A DNA stretch of 64,000 bases from Sphingomonadaceae bacterium PASS1 (GTDB taxonomy: Bacteria > Pseudomonadota > Alphaproteobacteria > Sphingomonadales > Sphingomonadaceae). Positions 45,045 through 53,406 of this stretch are shown piece by piece. Position 1 is the stretch's first letter, and every line of letters starts with the position of its first letter. The stretch lies in the NCBI GenBank assembly GCA_002255985.1, contig NKIR01000005.1, forward strand, positions 62,001 through 126,000, given 5' to 3'. Made by a program: the position numbers and the translations under genes. Below the pieces are notes generated by a model. The model was given only the letters and a program-made list of their open reading frames with translations. It had not been told where the DNA came from and searched no databases.

Positions 45045-45763
45045 CTGGTCGTGCTTCCCTTGCGCGCACGGGGCTTGACTGGCGTCGTCGCCGGCGTTCC
45101 ATCACGTTCGGCCATCAGGTCGGCGATACGTTTGCGCAGGGTTTCGATTTCGCACTGCAGGATCTCGAGGCTTTGCGTCGCTGGGTCGAACATCTCCCGG
45201 CATGGTGTGCCATAAGGCATGAAGTCACGTGCATAGGTTTCGGCCTGAACCAATGTCGAGCGCGCCTTTTGGCCAATCATCGTTGCGCCCGCCGGAACGT
45301 CATCTGTCACCACGGCAGCAGCGCCAATGCGCGCGCGTTCGCCAACGGTAATTGGGCCAAGGATCTGCGCACCTGATCCAATGATAACATTATCCAATAT
45401 CGTCGGGTGCCGTTTGCCCGCCATTCCGTTCGTCGGGTTGGTGCCACCCAAGGTGACGTTCTGGTACATGGTAACATTGTCGCCAATCTCGGCCGTTTCA
45501 CCAATCACGCTGAAACCATGGTCGAGGAAGAAATTGCTGCCAATCTTGGCGCCGGGGTGGATGTCTATGCCTGTTAGAAACCGAGCAAAATGGTTCACCA
45601 GCCGCGCAAGAAAGAACATCTGGCCAAGGAACAACCAATGGGCGACACGGTGATAGCCCACGGCCCAAACGCCAGGGTACAGCAGTATTTCCCAACGCGA
45701 GCGCGGCGCAGGATCACGTTCCTTGATCGAGTCGAGATATTCGATGAGATTTGAAATGAACAT
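45041..45763 (-). CDS. cysE: Serine O-acetyltransferase
   Basis: A 240-residue short-form (EpsC-like) serine acetyltransferase that makes O-acetylserine for cysteine synthesis. The left-handed beta-helix hexapeptide repeats begin with [10 protein letters not shown] and continue through [28 protein letters not shown] and [15 protein letters not shown]. The catalytic His is in FLDHGFSV. It is divergent from an OxyR-type regulator, which would tie cysteine supply to oxidative stress. Confidence 0.92.
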   Translation of the reverse strand: MFISNLIEYLDSIKERDPAPRSRWEILLYPGVWAVGYHRVAHWLFLGQMFFLARLVNHFARFLTGIDIHPGAKIGSNFFLDHGFSVIGETAEIGDNVTMYQNVTLGGTNPTNGMAGKRHPTILDNVIIGSGAQILGPITVGERARIGAAAVVTDDVPAGATMIGQKARSTLVQAETYARDFMPYGTPCREMFDPATQSLEILQCEIETLRKRIADLMAERDGTPATTPVKPRARKGSTTS

Positions 45764-45917
45764 AGATGACCCTGCCGTCCCTACTGGGACCGTTGAGCAT
45801 CTAAGCTAAGACTTTCAAACCGGCATTTCCAGCGAAGTCTGAACCTTTTCGCCAAATATCGCTAGAAACATCGTTAAAATCGATTATATTGCGTTTAATA
45901 ATAAACAAGGTCGATTT

Positions 45918-46823
45918 ATGAGCACCTATCTTCCAACTCTGAAACAGCTGCAATATCTGGTCGCGCTTCAGGAGCATGGCCATTTCGGTAAGGCAGCAGA
46001 GTCTTGCTTTGTCACGCAGTCCACGCTGTCCGCAGGGATACGCGAGCTAGAGTCGCTGCTTGGCCTGATGCTCGTGGAACGCACGCGGCGCGTCGTCCGC
46101 TTTACGCCGCTGGGTAACAAGATGGTGACCAAGGCGCACCGCATTTTACGTGAGGCGGAAGAGCTCGCAGAAATGGCCCGTTCCGCAGGCAAACCACTCG
46201 CGGATGATTTGCGCATGAGCGTCATCCCCACGATCGCGCCGTTCCTGTTGCCCAAATTGCTACCGGCATTGCGAAAGAAGTACCCTGATTTAAAGTTATA
46301 CCTGCGTGAGGAACCGAGCGCAGCTGCGGTCGAAGCATTGCATCATGGTCAGGTCGACTGTGTCCTTCTGGCGCTTCCTTTCCCAGCGGGCGATGTCGAA
46401 AAAGCGCATTTGTTTAACGATGCGCTATATGTTGCCTTTCCATTGGATGACCCGCGCGACCCACCCGAAAGCATTGAACCTGAGCTGATTGATGAAAACA
46501 GGCTTTTGTTATTGGTCGATGGGCATTGCCTGAAGGACCATGCGCTGGCTGCCTGTAACAGGCCGGAACTGCGCGCAGCGGCGATGATGCTGGGTACATC
46601 GCTGCACACGCTTGTACAGATGGTGGATAATGGCTTGGGCCTAACGATCATTCCCGAAATGGCCGTCGCGGCTGGTCTATTGAACGGAACCGACGTTCAG
46701 GCTCGGCCCCTGAATGCAGACCATGCGACGCGCGAAATTGCGCTTATTTGGCGGACCAACAGCCCGCGCCGTGAGGAGTTCGAGTTGCTTGCGGATTCCC
46801 TGCGGGAATTGCATACGACCTAG
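45918..46823 (+). CDS. oxyR: OxyR-type LysR regulator with both redox cysteines
   Basis: A 301-residue LysR-type regulator. The N-terminal helix-turn-helix is QLQYLVALQEHGHFGKAAESCFVTQSTLSAGIRELE. The DGHCLKDHALAAC segment in the effector domain has two cysteines nine residues apart, the same spacing as Cys199 and Cys208 of Escherichia coli OxyR. It should therefore sense peroxide by disulfide formation and activate defence genes. No catalase or peroxidase gene is adjacent; cysE is divergently encoded. Start ATG 45918 follows AAGGTCG. Confidence 0.87.
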   Translation: MSTYLPTLKQLQYLVALQEHGHFGKAAESCFVTQSTLSAGIRELESLLGLMLVERTRRVVRFTPLGNKMVTKAHRILREAEELAEMARSAGKPLADDLRMSVIPTIAPFLLPKLLPALRKKYPDLKLYLREEPSAAAVEALHHGQVDCVLLALPFPAGDVEKAHLFNDALYVAFPLDDPRDPPESIEPELIDENRLLLLVDGHCLKDHALAACNRPELRAAAMMLGTSLHTLVQMVDNGLGLTIIPEMAVAAGLLNGTDVQARPLNADHATREIALIWRTNSPRREEFELLADSLRELHTT

Positions 46824-46846
46824 GTGGTGAGCCGCGCTCGGAACCG

Positions 46847-47287
46847 TTAGGACCAGCGTGAAGACCTGTCGTCGTCGCTGGATTTGACATCAACCCAGAC
46901 GGACGTGCCATCTGCATAATGCTCTTTCTTCCAAAATGGCGCGTCTGTTTTCAGGCGATCAATGAGAAACGCGGTGGCCTCAAGCGCGTCTGCCCGGTGC
47001 CGCGACGCTGTGCCGACGACGACCACGGGTTCGCCAACCGCAACGCGCCCAATCCGGTGCACAATGGCCGCGCCAAGCAATGCCCAGCGGGCAAAGGCTT
47101 CGTCAATTAATCGCATCAGGCTTGATTCTGTCATGCCGGGATAATGCTCAAGCTCAATCGCGGTTACGCCGCCATCGTCCCGCGATATGCCGGTAAAACT
47201 GGACACAGCGCCGCCCCCCAAATCGCTCAGCCCGGCCAGTGCAACCTCCGCGCTGATCGGCTCGCCGCTGATAAGGACGCGTTTCAT
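46847..47287 (-). CDS. moaE: Molybdopterin synthase catalytic subunit
   Basis: A 146-residue MoaE. Recognisable features are VSSFTGISRDD, the LEHYPGMTE segment and the active-site lysines in FWKKEHYADG. It inserts sulfur from the MoaD thiocarboxylate into cyclic pyranopterin. It overlaps moaD by four bases. Confidence 0.92.
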   Translation of the reverse strand: MKRVLISGEPISAEVALAGLSDLGGGAVSSFTGISRDDGGVTAIELEHYPGMTESSLMRLIDEAFARWALLGAAIVHRIGRVAVGEPVVVVGTASRHRADALEATAFLIDRLKTDAPFWKKEHYADGTSVWVDVKSSDDDRSSRWS

Positions 47288-47535
47288 CCGCCGGTCACTG
47301 GCGGGAAAATTGCAAGCTCATGTGCGTCACCAAGCGCGGCGTCCAGCGGCACCATATCTTGATCCAAAGCGAAACGAAGCCGCGCCTTATCTTGAAAGGC
47401 CAGCGCGTGGCCGGATGACTGACCGGCGAGCCAGTCAATCGCATCGTTAATATTGTGCACATCAGCCGGCAGGTCACATGTTTCGGAGGCCACACCAATG
47501 GCCTCGCGAACCGCCGCGAAATACATCAGCCTCAT
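47284..47535 (-). CDS. moaD: Molybdopterin synthase sulfur carrier subunit
   Basis: An 83-residue ubiquitin-fold protein ending in the required Gly-Gly (FPPVTGG), which is thiocarboxylated. It acts with MoaE in molybdenum-cofactor synthesis. The gene lies four bases after pgsA and overlaps moaE by four, an order often seen in sphingomonads. Confidence 0.92.
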   Translation of the reverse strand: MRLMYFAAVREAIGVASETCDLPADVHNINDAIDWLAGQSSGHALAFQDKARLRFALDQDMVPLDAALGDAHELAIFPPVTGG

Positions 47536-47539
47536 CTGG

Positions 47540-48115
47540 TCAATCCATATGCTTTATGCCGACGCGCAGATAATCCCAGCCGGTAATCATGGTCAGCACC
47601 GCGGCGATCCACAGCAGCGTCAGTGCGGCTTGCTTCAGCAATATCCAGTCCGGCAAGGCGCCCGCCAAAATAATGCCGCCAAGCGAAACAAGTTGAAACG
47701 TCGTCTTCCATTTGGCAAGTTTCGAAACAGGCACCGAAATCTGCAGGCCAGCCAAAAATTCGCGCAGGCCTGATACGATCATTTCACGCAGTAAAATGAT
47801 GAGCGCAGCAATGACATGCCATCCGTCGACGTCACGTGTGAACACCAGCATCAAAATGACAGCGGCGACCATGATCTTATCGGCGATGGGATCAAGGAAA
47901 ACGCCCAATTTCGACACTGTCCCCTGCGCCCGCGCAAGGTAGCCATCGAAATAATCGGTAATCCCCATCAGGCAGTACAGTATGAATGCAAAGCCATAAT
48001 CAAGTGGCACCGGCTGAATGCCTATCTGTTTGGTGCCGGGCCAAAGCAAAAAGACGAGGATGGGCACAGCAAGAATGCGCGACAAGGTCAGGATGTTCGG
48101 TAAGCTAATCATCAT
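47540..48115 (-). CDS. pgsA: CDP-diacylglycerol-glycerol-3-phosphate 3-phosphatidyltransferase
   Basis: A 191-residue integral membrane enzyme making phosphatidylglycerol phosphate. The CDP-alcohol phosphotransferase signature D-x2-DG-x2-AR-x8-G-x3-D-x3-D is complete in DYFDGYLARAQG and GVFLDPIADK. Several hydrophobic segments are present. It is the first gene of a pgsA-moaD-moaE operon and is divergent from the LplT-like transporter. Confidence 0.93.
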   Translation of the reverse strand: MMISLPNILTLSRILAVPILVFLLWPGTKQIGIQPVPLDYGFAFILYCLMGITDYFDGYLARAQGTVSKLGVFLDPIADKIMVAAVILMLVFTRDVDGWHVIAALIILLREMIVSGLREFLAGLQISVPVSKLAKWKTTFQLVSLGGIILAGALPDWILLKQAALTLLWIAAVLTMITGWDYLRVGIKHMD

Positions 48116-48241
48116 ATAGCAATAGCGTGATGTGCCAGCAAAATCACGCGGCTATTTAACCGTCACATGAAATGCACTTTGCCATGATAGGGCTGGAACG
48201 CTAAGGCTCCGATACCGTCCGCATGGGAAGTGCAAAAACCA

Positions 48242-49525
48242 ATGGCCACGACAATGTCCCTGTTGAACAAGCGCAGATTTTTGCCGCTTTTCGTCACGCA
48301 GTTCCTGAATGCCTTCAACGATAATTTTTACAAGATGGCCATGGTCATTCTGGTGACGTACGAAATCTATTCGGACCCAACCCAAGAAGCGAATTTTAAC
48401 GCCATCGCGGGCGCGCTGTTCATATTACCCTTTTTCCTATTTTCCGCGCTTGCGGGGCAACTGGCCGATACCATCGAAAAGACGCGCGTCATTCGCATGG
48501 TAAAGACAGCCGAGATTTTTATCATGATCTTCGGTGCAGCGGGTATCTACCTGCACAACATACCGATGATGCTCGCCGCGTTGTTCGCAATGGGCGTGCA
48601 TTCCACTTTCTTTGGCCCAATTAAATATGCGATTTTGCCCCAGCATCTTGAACAAGACGAGGTTTTGGGCGGAACCGGCCTTGTCGAAGCCGGGACTTAT
48701 CTTGCCATTTTGGGTGGGACGATTGCGGGCGGGATCATTCCCGGAAAAATTGCCGGCGTGGGGATTATCATCGTTGCCATCATCGGACGCGTGACCGCGC
48801 AATCTGTACCGCTTGCACCGCCCGAAAGCGATGCGCCAACCGCAAAAATGGACTGGAACATCTTTCGCAGCAGCTGGCGACTGGTGCGCGACACGATGCA
48901 CATACCCCGCCTGTTTTTGGCGATCATGGCGATCAGCTTTTTCTGGGGCGTTGGCGCTGTCCTTGGATCGATTTTCCCGCCTATGGTCAAAAATGCAATC
49001 GGTGGCGACAACACTGTCGCAACCTTGTTTACCGCGTTTTTCTCTATCGGCATCGCCATTGGCTCAGTCGCCGTCAACCGCATGCTGAATGGCACAGTGT
49101 CCGCCAAATATGCGCCGATTTCCGTTATCATAATGGGTCTGTTCGTGCTGGATCTTTGGTGGACGGTCAGCCACTGGCAACCCATCGGGCCAGAGCTGAT
49201 GGATTGGTGGCAGTTTCTGACGCTTGGCTATGGCGAGCGTATGATTGTCGATCTTCTTGGCATTTCCATCGCCGGGGGCATGTTTGTCGTCCCGCTCTAC
49301 GCGTTTCTGACAACGACAGTCGCAAAGTCGCAAACCGCCCGCACCATTGCCGCCAATAACATCGTGAATTCCGGCGCGATGGTGATTGGTGCTGTCATTT
49401 ACAGCCTTCTAGTCAGCGCAGGTGTGAGCATTCCCGACACGTTGTTCATGATTGCTGCGGCCTGCCTTGTTTCGGCATGGATTTCGTGGAAGCTGCACAA
49501 GGCCTGCGACCCCGTCGCCGCCTAA
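48242..49525 (+). CDS. lplT: MFS transporter, lysophospholipid transporter (LplT)-like
   Basis: A 427-residue MFS protein with about twelve hydrophobic segments. The TQFLNAFNDNFYKMAMV start is the hallmark of the LplT group, which flips lysophospholipids across the inner membrane for reacylation. No acyltransferase domain is fused and none is adjacent. I chose ATG 48242 with GGGAAG upstream; the track start (GTG 48230) lies on the ribosome site. It is divergent from pgsA, so both genes concern phospholipids. Confidence 0.78.
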   Translation: MATTMSLLNKRRFLPLFVTQFLNAFNDNFYKMAMVILVTYEIYSDPTQEANFNAIAGALFILPFFLFSALAGQLADTIEKTRVIRMVKTAEIFIMIFGAAGIYLHNIPMMLAALFAMGVHSTFFGPIKYAILPQHLEQDEVLGGTGLVEAGTYLAILGGTIAGGIIPGKIAGVGIIIVAIIGRVTAQSVPLAPPESDAPTAKMDWNIFRSSWRLVRDTMHIPRLFLAIMAISFFWGVGAVLGSIFPPMVKNAIGGDNTVATLFTAFFSIGIAIGSVAVNRMLNGTVSAKYAPISVIIMGLFVLDLWWTVSHWQPIGPELMDWWQFLTLGYGERMIVDLLGISIAGGMFVVPLYAFLTTTVAKSQTARTIAANNIVNSGAMVIGAVIYSLLVSAGVSIPDTLFMIAAACLVSAWISWKLHKACDPVAA

Positions 49526-49528
49526 AAG

Positions 49529-49720
49529 TCAGGCAATAAAGCTGCTTATTGCGACAAAAAACGCACCGAAGCTGAGCATGAACAAATGCGTATCTTCATT
49601 GCGCCACCACGATGTGGGGCGTGGCGCAACGAGGGCATGCGTCATCTGTGGTGGGGGAAGCATCCGCCGAAAGGGGTGGCGGGCAGCTTCGTTGCGGCAG
49701 ACTAATCTTCTTTTTAGCAT
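49529..49720 (-). CDS. Small membrane-anchored hypothetical protein
   Basis: A 63-residue ORF whose C-terminus is a clear hydrophobic helix (LFMLSFGAFFVAISSFIA) after a basic, proline-containing N-terminus. The WWRNEDTHLF run before the helix resembles small sphingomonad proteins. The start is uncertain: 49720 (track), 49663 or 49645 are all possible and none has a strong ribosome site. It fills part of the 378-base gap between lplT and the quinone oxidoreductase. Confidence 0.4.
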   Translation of the reverse strand: MLKRRLVCRNEAARHPFRRMLPPPQMTHALVAPRPTSWWRNEDTHLFMLSFGAFFVAISSFIA

Positions 49721-49903
49721 GGTGAGACGTTAATGGTTTGTTAGGCATAATAGCCATGCAAAAAGATGGTTAAACGGGGGTCCAAATGCGACTGTCCCGC
49801 TCTGCGACAGTGATTGATGCCTTTTTAACCATATTCCGCAGCGCGGGTTGCCGGTCTCCCGCCGTGTCTGTTAGGATGCATGCAACGAACAGGAGTTCTC
49901 TTG
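49721..49903. other. Leader region of the quinone oxidoreductase with dyad symmetry
   Basis: This gap holds nested inverted repeats: ATGGTTAAA near 49766 with TTTAACCAT near 49824, and ACTGTC with GACAGT inside. A 56-residue ORF (ATG 49786, preceded by GGGGG) also reads through it into the next gene. I see no sigma-70 promoter of good quality. Confidence 0.3.
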
Positions 49904-50878
49904 ATGGAAAGAGCAGCACATATCCGGCAAACAGGTGGGCCGGTCGTTATTGAGTGGATAGACGTTGAACTGGCAGCACCCGGTCCGGGTGAGGTCCGCA
50001 TGCGCAATATGGCTGTGGGCCTGAACTTCATTGACACCTATCATCGTGGCGGCCTGTATCCGATGGCGCTGCCCTCTGGCCTTGGCATGGAGGCAGCGGG
50101 AGTAATTGAGGCCGTGGGAGAAGGCGTGACCGACTGGCGCGTTGGCGACCGGGTCGCGACTTTTGGTCCAAGCATCGGTGCCTATGCCACCGCGCGCAAT
50201 ATTGCCGCGAATGGCCTGTTTTTGGTGCCAGACGACATCAGCGACGAAATCGCCGCTGCTGGCTTGCTAAAAGGCTGCACCACCGAGTTTCTCGTTGAAC
50301 GCTGTGCCAAGGTTCAGCCCAAATGGGACATATTGGTGCACGCGGCGGCAGGCGGTGTCGGGCTGTTGCTCGTGCAGTGGCTGAAGCATGTTGGTGCCCG
50401 CGTCATCGGGACAGTCAGTACCGATGAAAAGGCGGCGCTGGCGCGTGCGGCGGGGGTCGACCATGTCATTCTATATGGCAAAGAAGATGTCGCAGCGCAG
50501 GTGCGCGATCTGACGGGCGGCAAAGGCGTCGAAGTGGCATTCGATGGTGTCGGCCTCGACACATGGGAAACATCGTTGAATGCAACCGCGCGGCGCGGCC
50601 TTATCGTCAGCTATGGCAATGCGAGCGGGCCCGTGACGGGTGTCAACCTTGGCACTTTGGCCCAAAAAGGTTCGCTCTACGTCTCGCGCCCCACCTTGTT
50701 CGATTATTACCACAATGCAGCGGAGCGGGCAGCGGGTGCGGAATATGTGTTCGACATGTTCCGTCAAGGTATCATTTATATCACGATCGGCCATCGCTAC
50801 GCGCTGGAAGACGTTGCACAGGCACATCGCGACCTTGAAGCACGGAAGACAGTTGGGTCTTCGATACTGATTCCCTAA
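49904..50878 (+). CDS. qor: NADPH:quinone oxidoreductase (QOR family)
   Basis: A 324-residue zinc-independent medium-chain dehydrogenase. The GLNFIDTYHRGGLYP segment and the Rossmann motif AAAGGVGLLLVQWLKHVGARVIG are typical of QOR. It reduces quinones with NADPH. The start is ATG 49904 with AGGAG eight bases upstream; the track start at 49880 would put that site inside the gene. It is in the same direction as the following SDR, 44 bases away. Confidence 0.88.
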   Translation: MERAAHIRQTGGPVVIEWIDVELAAPGPGEVRMRNMAVGLNFIDTYHRGGLYPMALPSGLGMEAAGVIEAVGEGVTDWRVGDRVATFGPSIGAYATARNIAANGLFLVPDDISDEIAAAGLLKGCTTEFLVERCAKVQPKWDILVHAAAGGVGLLLVQWLKHVGARVIGTVSTDEKAALARAAGVDHVILYGKEDVAAQVRDLTGGKGVEVAFDGVGLDTWETSLNATARRGLIVSYGNASGPVTGVNLGTLAQKGSLYVSRPTLFDYYHNAAERAAGAEYVFDMFRQGIIYITIGHRYALEDVAQAHRDLEARKTVGSSILIP

Positions 50879-50922
50879 CAATTCAGGGCAAGAGTGATTC
50901 AAGGCAATATTGAGGGGGAATT

Positions 50923-51645
50923 ATGGAAGTTAAAGGCAAGACCGCATTGGTCACTGGTGGGACCGACGGCATCGGTTTGGAAATAGCACGCCAATTGATG
51001 GCGAAGGGCGCTGCCGTCATAGTCTGTGGTCGCCGCGAAGACGTGCTTGCTTCTGCACGGCAAGAAGGGTTGGAGGCCATTAAGGCAGACCTTTCCAATG
51101 CTGCGGGTTGCACGGAGCTTGCTGCCGCGCTCGCAGGGCGCGAATTGGACATCCTGATCAACAACGCTGGGATGAGCGGTAATTTCGGTCCCGGCGAGCC
51201 GCTTGATCTGGCGCTCACCGATCAGGCGATCTTCCTGAACCTCAACGCGCCGTTGCACCTGATTGGGCACTTGTTGCCCGGCTTGCTTCAGCGGCCCGAG
51301 GCGGCGATCGTGAATGTCACCTCCGGCCTTGCCATTGCCCCGCGCGCGGGCGGGCCAGTCTATTGCGCGACCAAAGCCGGCCTCAGAAGCTTTACCCAAT
51401 CGCTGCGGCACAATCTGCGCGATACCAAGGTTCATGTTATCGAGGCATTGCCACCAGTCGTCGACACCGCAATGACGCGCGGCCGCGTAAATGGCAAAAA
51501 GATGTCGGCAAAGGAATGTGCCGCAGAAATCGTTGATGCCATTGCGACGAACGCGCCGGAGGCGAATGTCGGCATGGTGAAGCTGCTTCGGCTTGTGTAT
51601 TCGATGTCGCCCGCCCTTGCGCAGCGGATCATGATCCGATTCTGA
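50923..51645 (+). CDS. Short-chain dehydrogenase/reductase (DltE-like)
   Basis: A 240-residue SDR. The cofactor motif TGGTDGIGLEIA, NNAGMSG and the catalytic YCATK are all present. It resembles DltE-type oxidoreductases, whose natural substrates are poorly known. No dlt genes are nearby, so the name only indicates similarity. It follows qor and precedes a tRNA gene on the other strand. Confidence 0.72.
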   Translation: MEVKGKTALVTGGTDGIGLEIARQLMAKGAAVIVCGRREDVLASARQEGLEAIKADLSNAAGCTELAAALAGRELDILINNAGMSGNFGPGEPLDLALTDQAIFLNLNAPLHLIGHLLPGLLQRPEAAIVNVTSGLAIAPRAGGPVYCATKAGLRSFTQSLRHNLRDTKVHVIEALPPVVDTAMTRGRVNGKKMSAKECAAEIVDAIATNAPEANVGMVKLLRLVYSMSPALAQRIMIRF

Positions 51646-51707
51646 TCGTCAGCAATGCCGCATGATACGGCGGGCCGACACTTTTCAACTTGTCTGAGAA
51701 AATATGG

Positions 51708-51792
51708 TGGTGCCCCAGGCCCGACTCGAACGGGCACTCCTTTCGGAACAGGATTTTGAATCCAGCGCGTCTACCATTCCACCACTGGGGCA
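51708..51792 (-). tRNA. tRNA-Leu(CAA)
   Basis: An 85-nt tRNA with a 7-bp acceptor stem (GTGCCCC with GGGGCAC) and encoded CCA. The anticodon loop is TTCAAAA with anticodon CAA, decoding UUG. A long variable arm (TGTTCCGAAAGGAG) and the GTTCGAGTC T-loop confirm a class II leucine tRNA. One U-U mismatch appears as the second pair of the anticodon stem. Confidence 0.96.
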
Positions 51793-51865
51793 CATCTTCG
51801 TCAGGGCGAACCTGTTGAAGCGGAGGCTCCTCTAACCGAGCCTCCGCCCCGATGCAAGCGCATCC

Positions 51866-53287
51866 TTATTTCTTAAGTTCCTTAGCGAGTTTCTTCAGCG
51901 TCGCCTTGCCATAAGGTGCCTTGAATCCGCCAATGCCGGCAACATCGACGCCCGTCTGACGATAGATCGCACGCATATGGCTGAAAGTTTTGAACCCGTC
52001 AGCGCCGTGATAATTGCCCATGCCCGACGGCCCGACTCCACCAAAGGGCAGATCTTCCATCGCATTGTGGAAGACGACGTCGTTCACAGTGACGCCACCC
52101 GAGATGGTCCGCGACAGCACGCGTTCTTCCTCGGCCTTGTCCGTTCCGAAATAATACAGACCAAGCGGACGATCATGTGCGTTCACATAATCAATCGCCT
52201 CGTCCATCGACGAATAGGTCATGACGGGCAGAATCGGCCCGAAGATTTCTTCCTGCATCACCTTCATGTCGTCGGTGACATTGCGGACAATCGTCAGCGG
52301 CATCTTGTTGCCGTTTGATCCGACAAAATCCTCGTCCGCAGGGTTGATTTCGATGAGCTCAGCGCCCTTTTCACGCGCATCGTCCAGATAGCCCTGAAGC
52401 CGCTCATAATTTCGGCCATTCACAACCGAGGTATAATCGTCATTGTGCAGCAAAGTGGGATATTGCGCGATTGCGCCAGCCTTCACCGCCGCGATGACAT
52501 CATGCTCTTGGTCGTCGGGCACCATCAAATAATCGGGCGCGAGGCAGATTTGACCCGCATTCATCATCTTGCCCAGGGCAATACGCTCGCCAGCCTTTTT
52601 CGTATCGGCACTTCGGCCAATTATGGTCGGTGATTTGCCGCCAAGTTCAAGCGTGACGGGCACGAGATTGTCCGCTGCGGCGCGCATGATATGCTTGCCA
52701 ACGCCCGTGGCGCCCGTGAATATCATATGGTCGAATGGCAGCTTTGAAAACGCCATGCCGACTTCAGCGCCGCCTGTGAAAACGGCCATTTCCTCTTCCG
52801 CGAAATATTTTGGCACGAGCTCTTCGAACAATGCCGACACGCGCTCGGTGAATTCGGACGGCTTGATCATCGCGCGGTTACCGGCGGCGAGAATACCCGC
52901 CATCGGGACCATCACCATGCCAACGGGGAAGTTCCATGGTGCAACAACGCCAACTACACCCTTTGGTTGGTAAACAACTTCGGCTTTGGCACCGAGCAGA
53001 CCAAGCGGGAAAGTTGGCTTGCGCTTTTCACCTTTGGCCCAGCTTTCAAAATGCTTCTTCGCATGCTTCATCGCGCTCACAGAAGGCATGATATCCGTCA
53101 GCAGCGTTTGTTCGCGGCTACGATGCCCGAAATCAGCAGAAACTGCCTTTGCAAAATCCTCCGCATGATCGATCAACATCGCAATCGCGCGGTCGATACG
53201 GTCACGGCGCACCGACATCGATTCCGGCATAGCTGCGGTAAATGCTGCACGCTGCTTTTCGCGCACAGTCTGCATATTTGCGGTCAT
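51866..53287 (-). CDS. Aldehyde dehydrogenase, coniferyl aldehyde dehydrogenase-like
   Basis: A 473-residue NAD-dependent ALDH. The catalytic Cys lies in NAGQICLAPDY, the Glu in LELGGKSPTII, and the PWNFPVGM and EIFGPILPV segments are typical. The sequence fits the CalB/coniferyl aldehyde dehydrogenase group, but long-chain aldehydes are also plausible because it is divergent from an acyl-CoA ligase. The start is ATG 53287 with GGAGAGAGA just upstream; the track start at 53437 adds 50 residues in the divergent promoter. Confidence 0.85.
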   Translation of the reverse strand: MTANMQTVREKQRAAFTAAMPESMSVRRDRIDRAIAMLIDHAEDFAKAVSADFGHRSREQTLLTDIMPSVSAMKHAKKHFESWAKGEKRKPTFPLGLLGAKAEVVYQPKGVVGVVAPWNFPVGMVMVPMAGILAAGNRAMIKPSEFTERVSALFEELVPKYFAEEEMAVFTGGAEVGMAFSKLPFDHMIFTGATGVGKHIMRAAADNLVPVTLELGGKSPTIIGRSADTKKAGERIALGKMMNAGQICLAPDYLMVPDDQEHDVIAAVKAGAIAQYPTLLHNDDYTSVVNGRNYERLQGYLDDAREKGAELIEINPADEDFVGSNGNKMPLTIVRNVTDDMKVMQEEIFGPILPVMTYSSMDEAIDYVNAHDRPLGLYYFGTDKAEEERVLSRTISGGVTVNDVVFHNAMEDLPFGGVGPSGMGNYHGADGFKTFSHMRAIYRQTGVDVAGIGGFKAPYGKATLKKLAKELKK

Positions 53288-53406
53288 TCTCTCTCTCCAT
53301 TTAACCAGTTGATGAATTGCTAGCGTGAAGCGTTGCAAATGAAAACCATTTTGGCGTATCCACATGTCCAACATGCACAAAGCATGACGTGTGAATTGGA
53401 GAGAAC

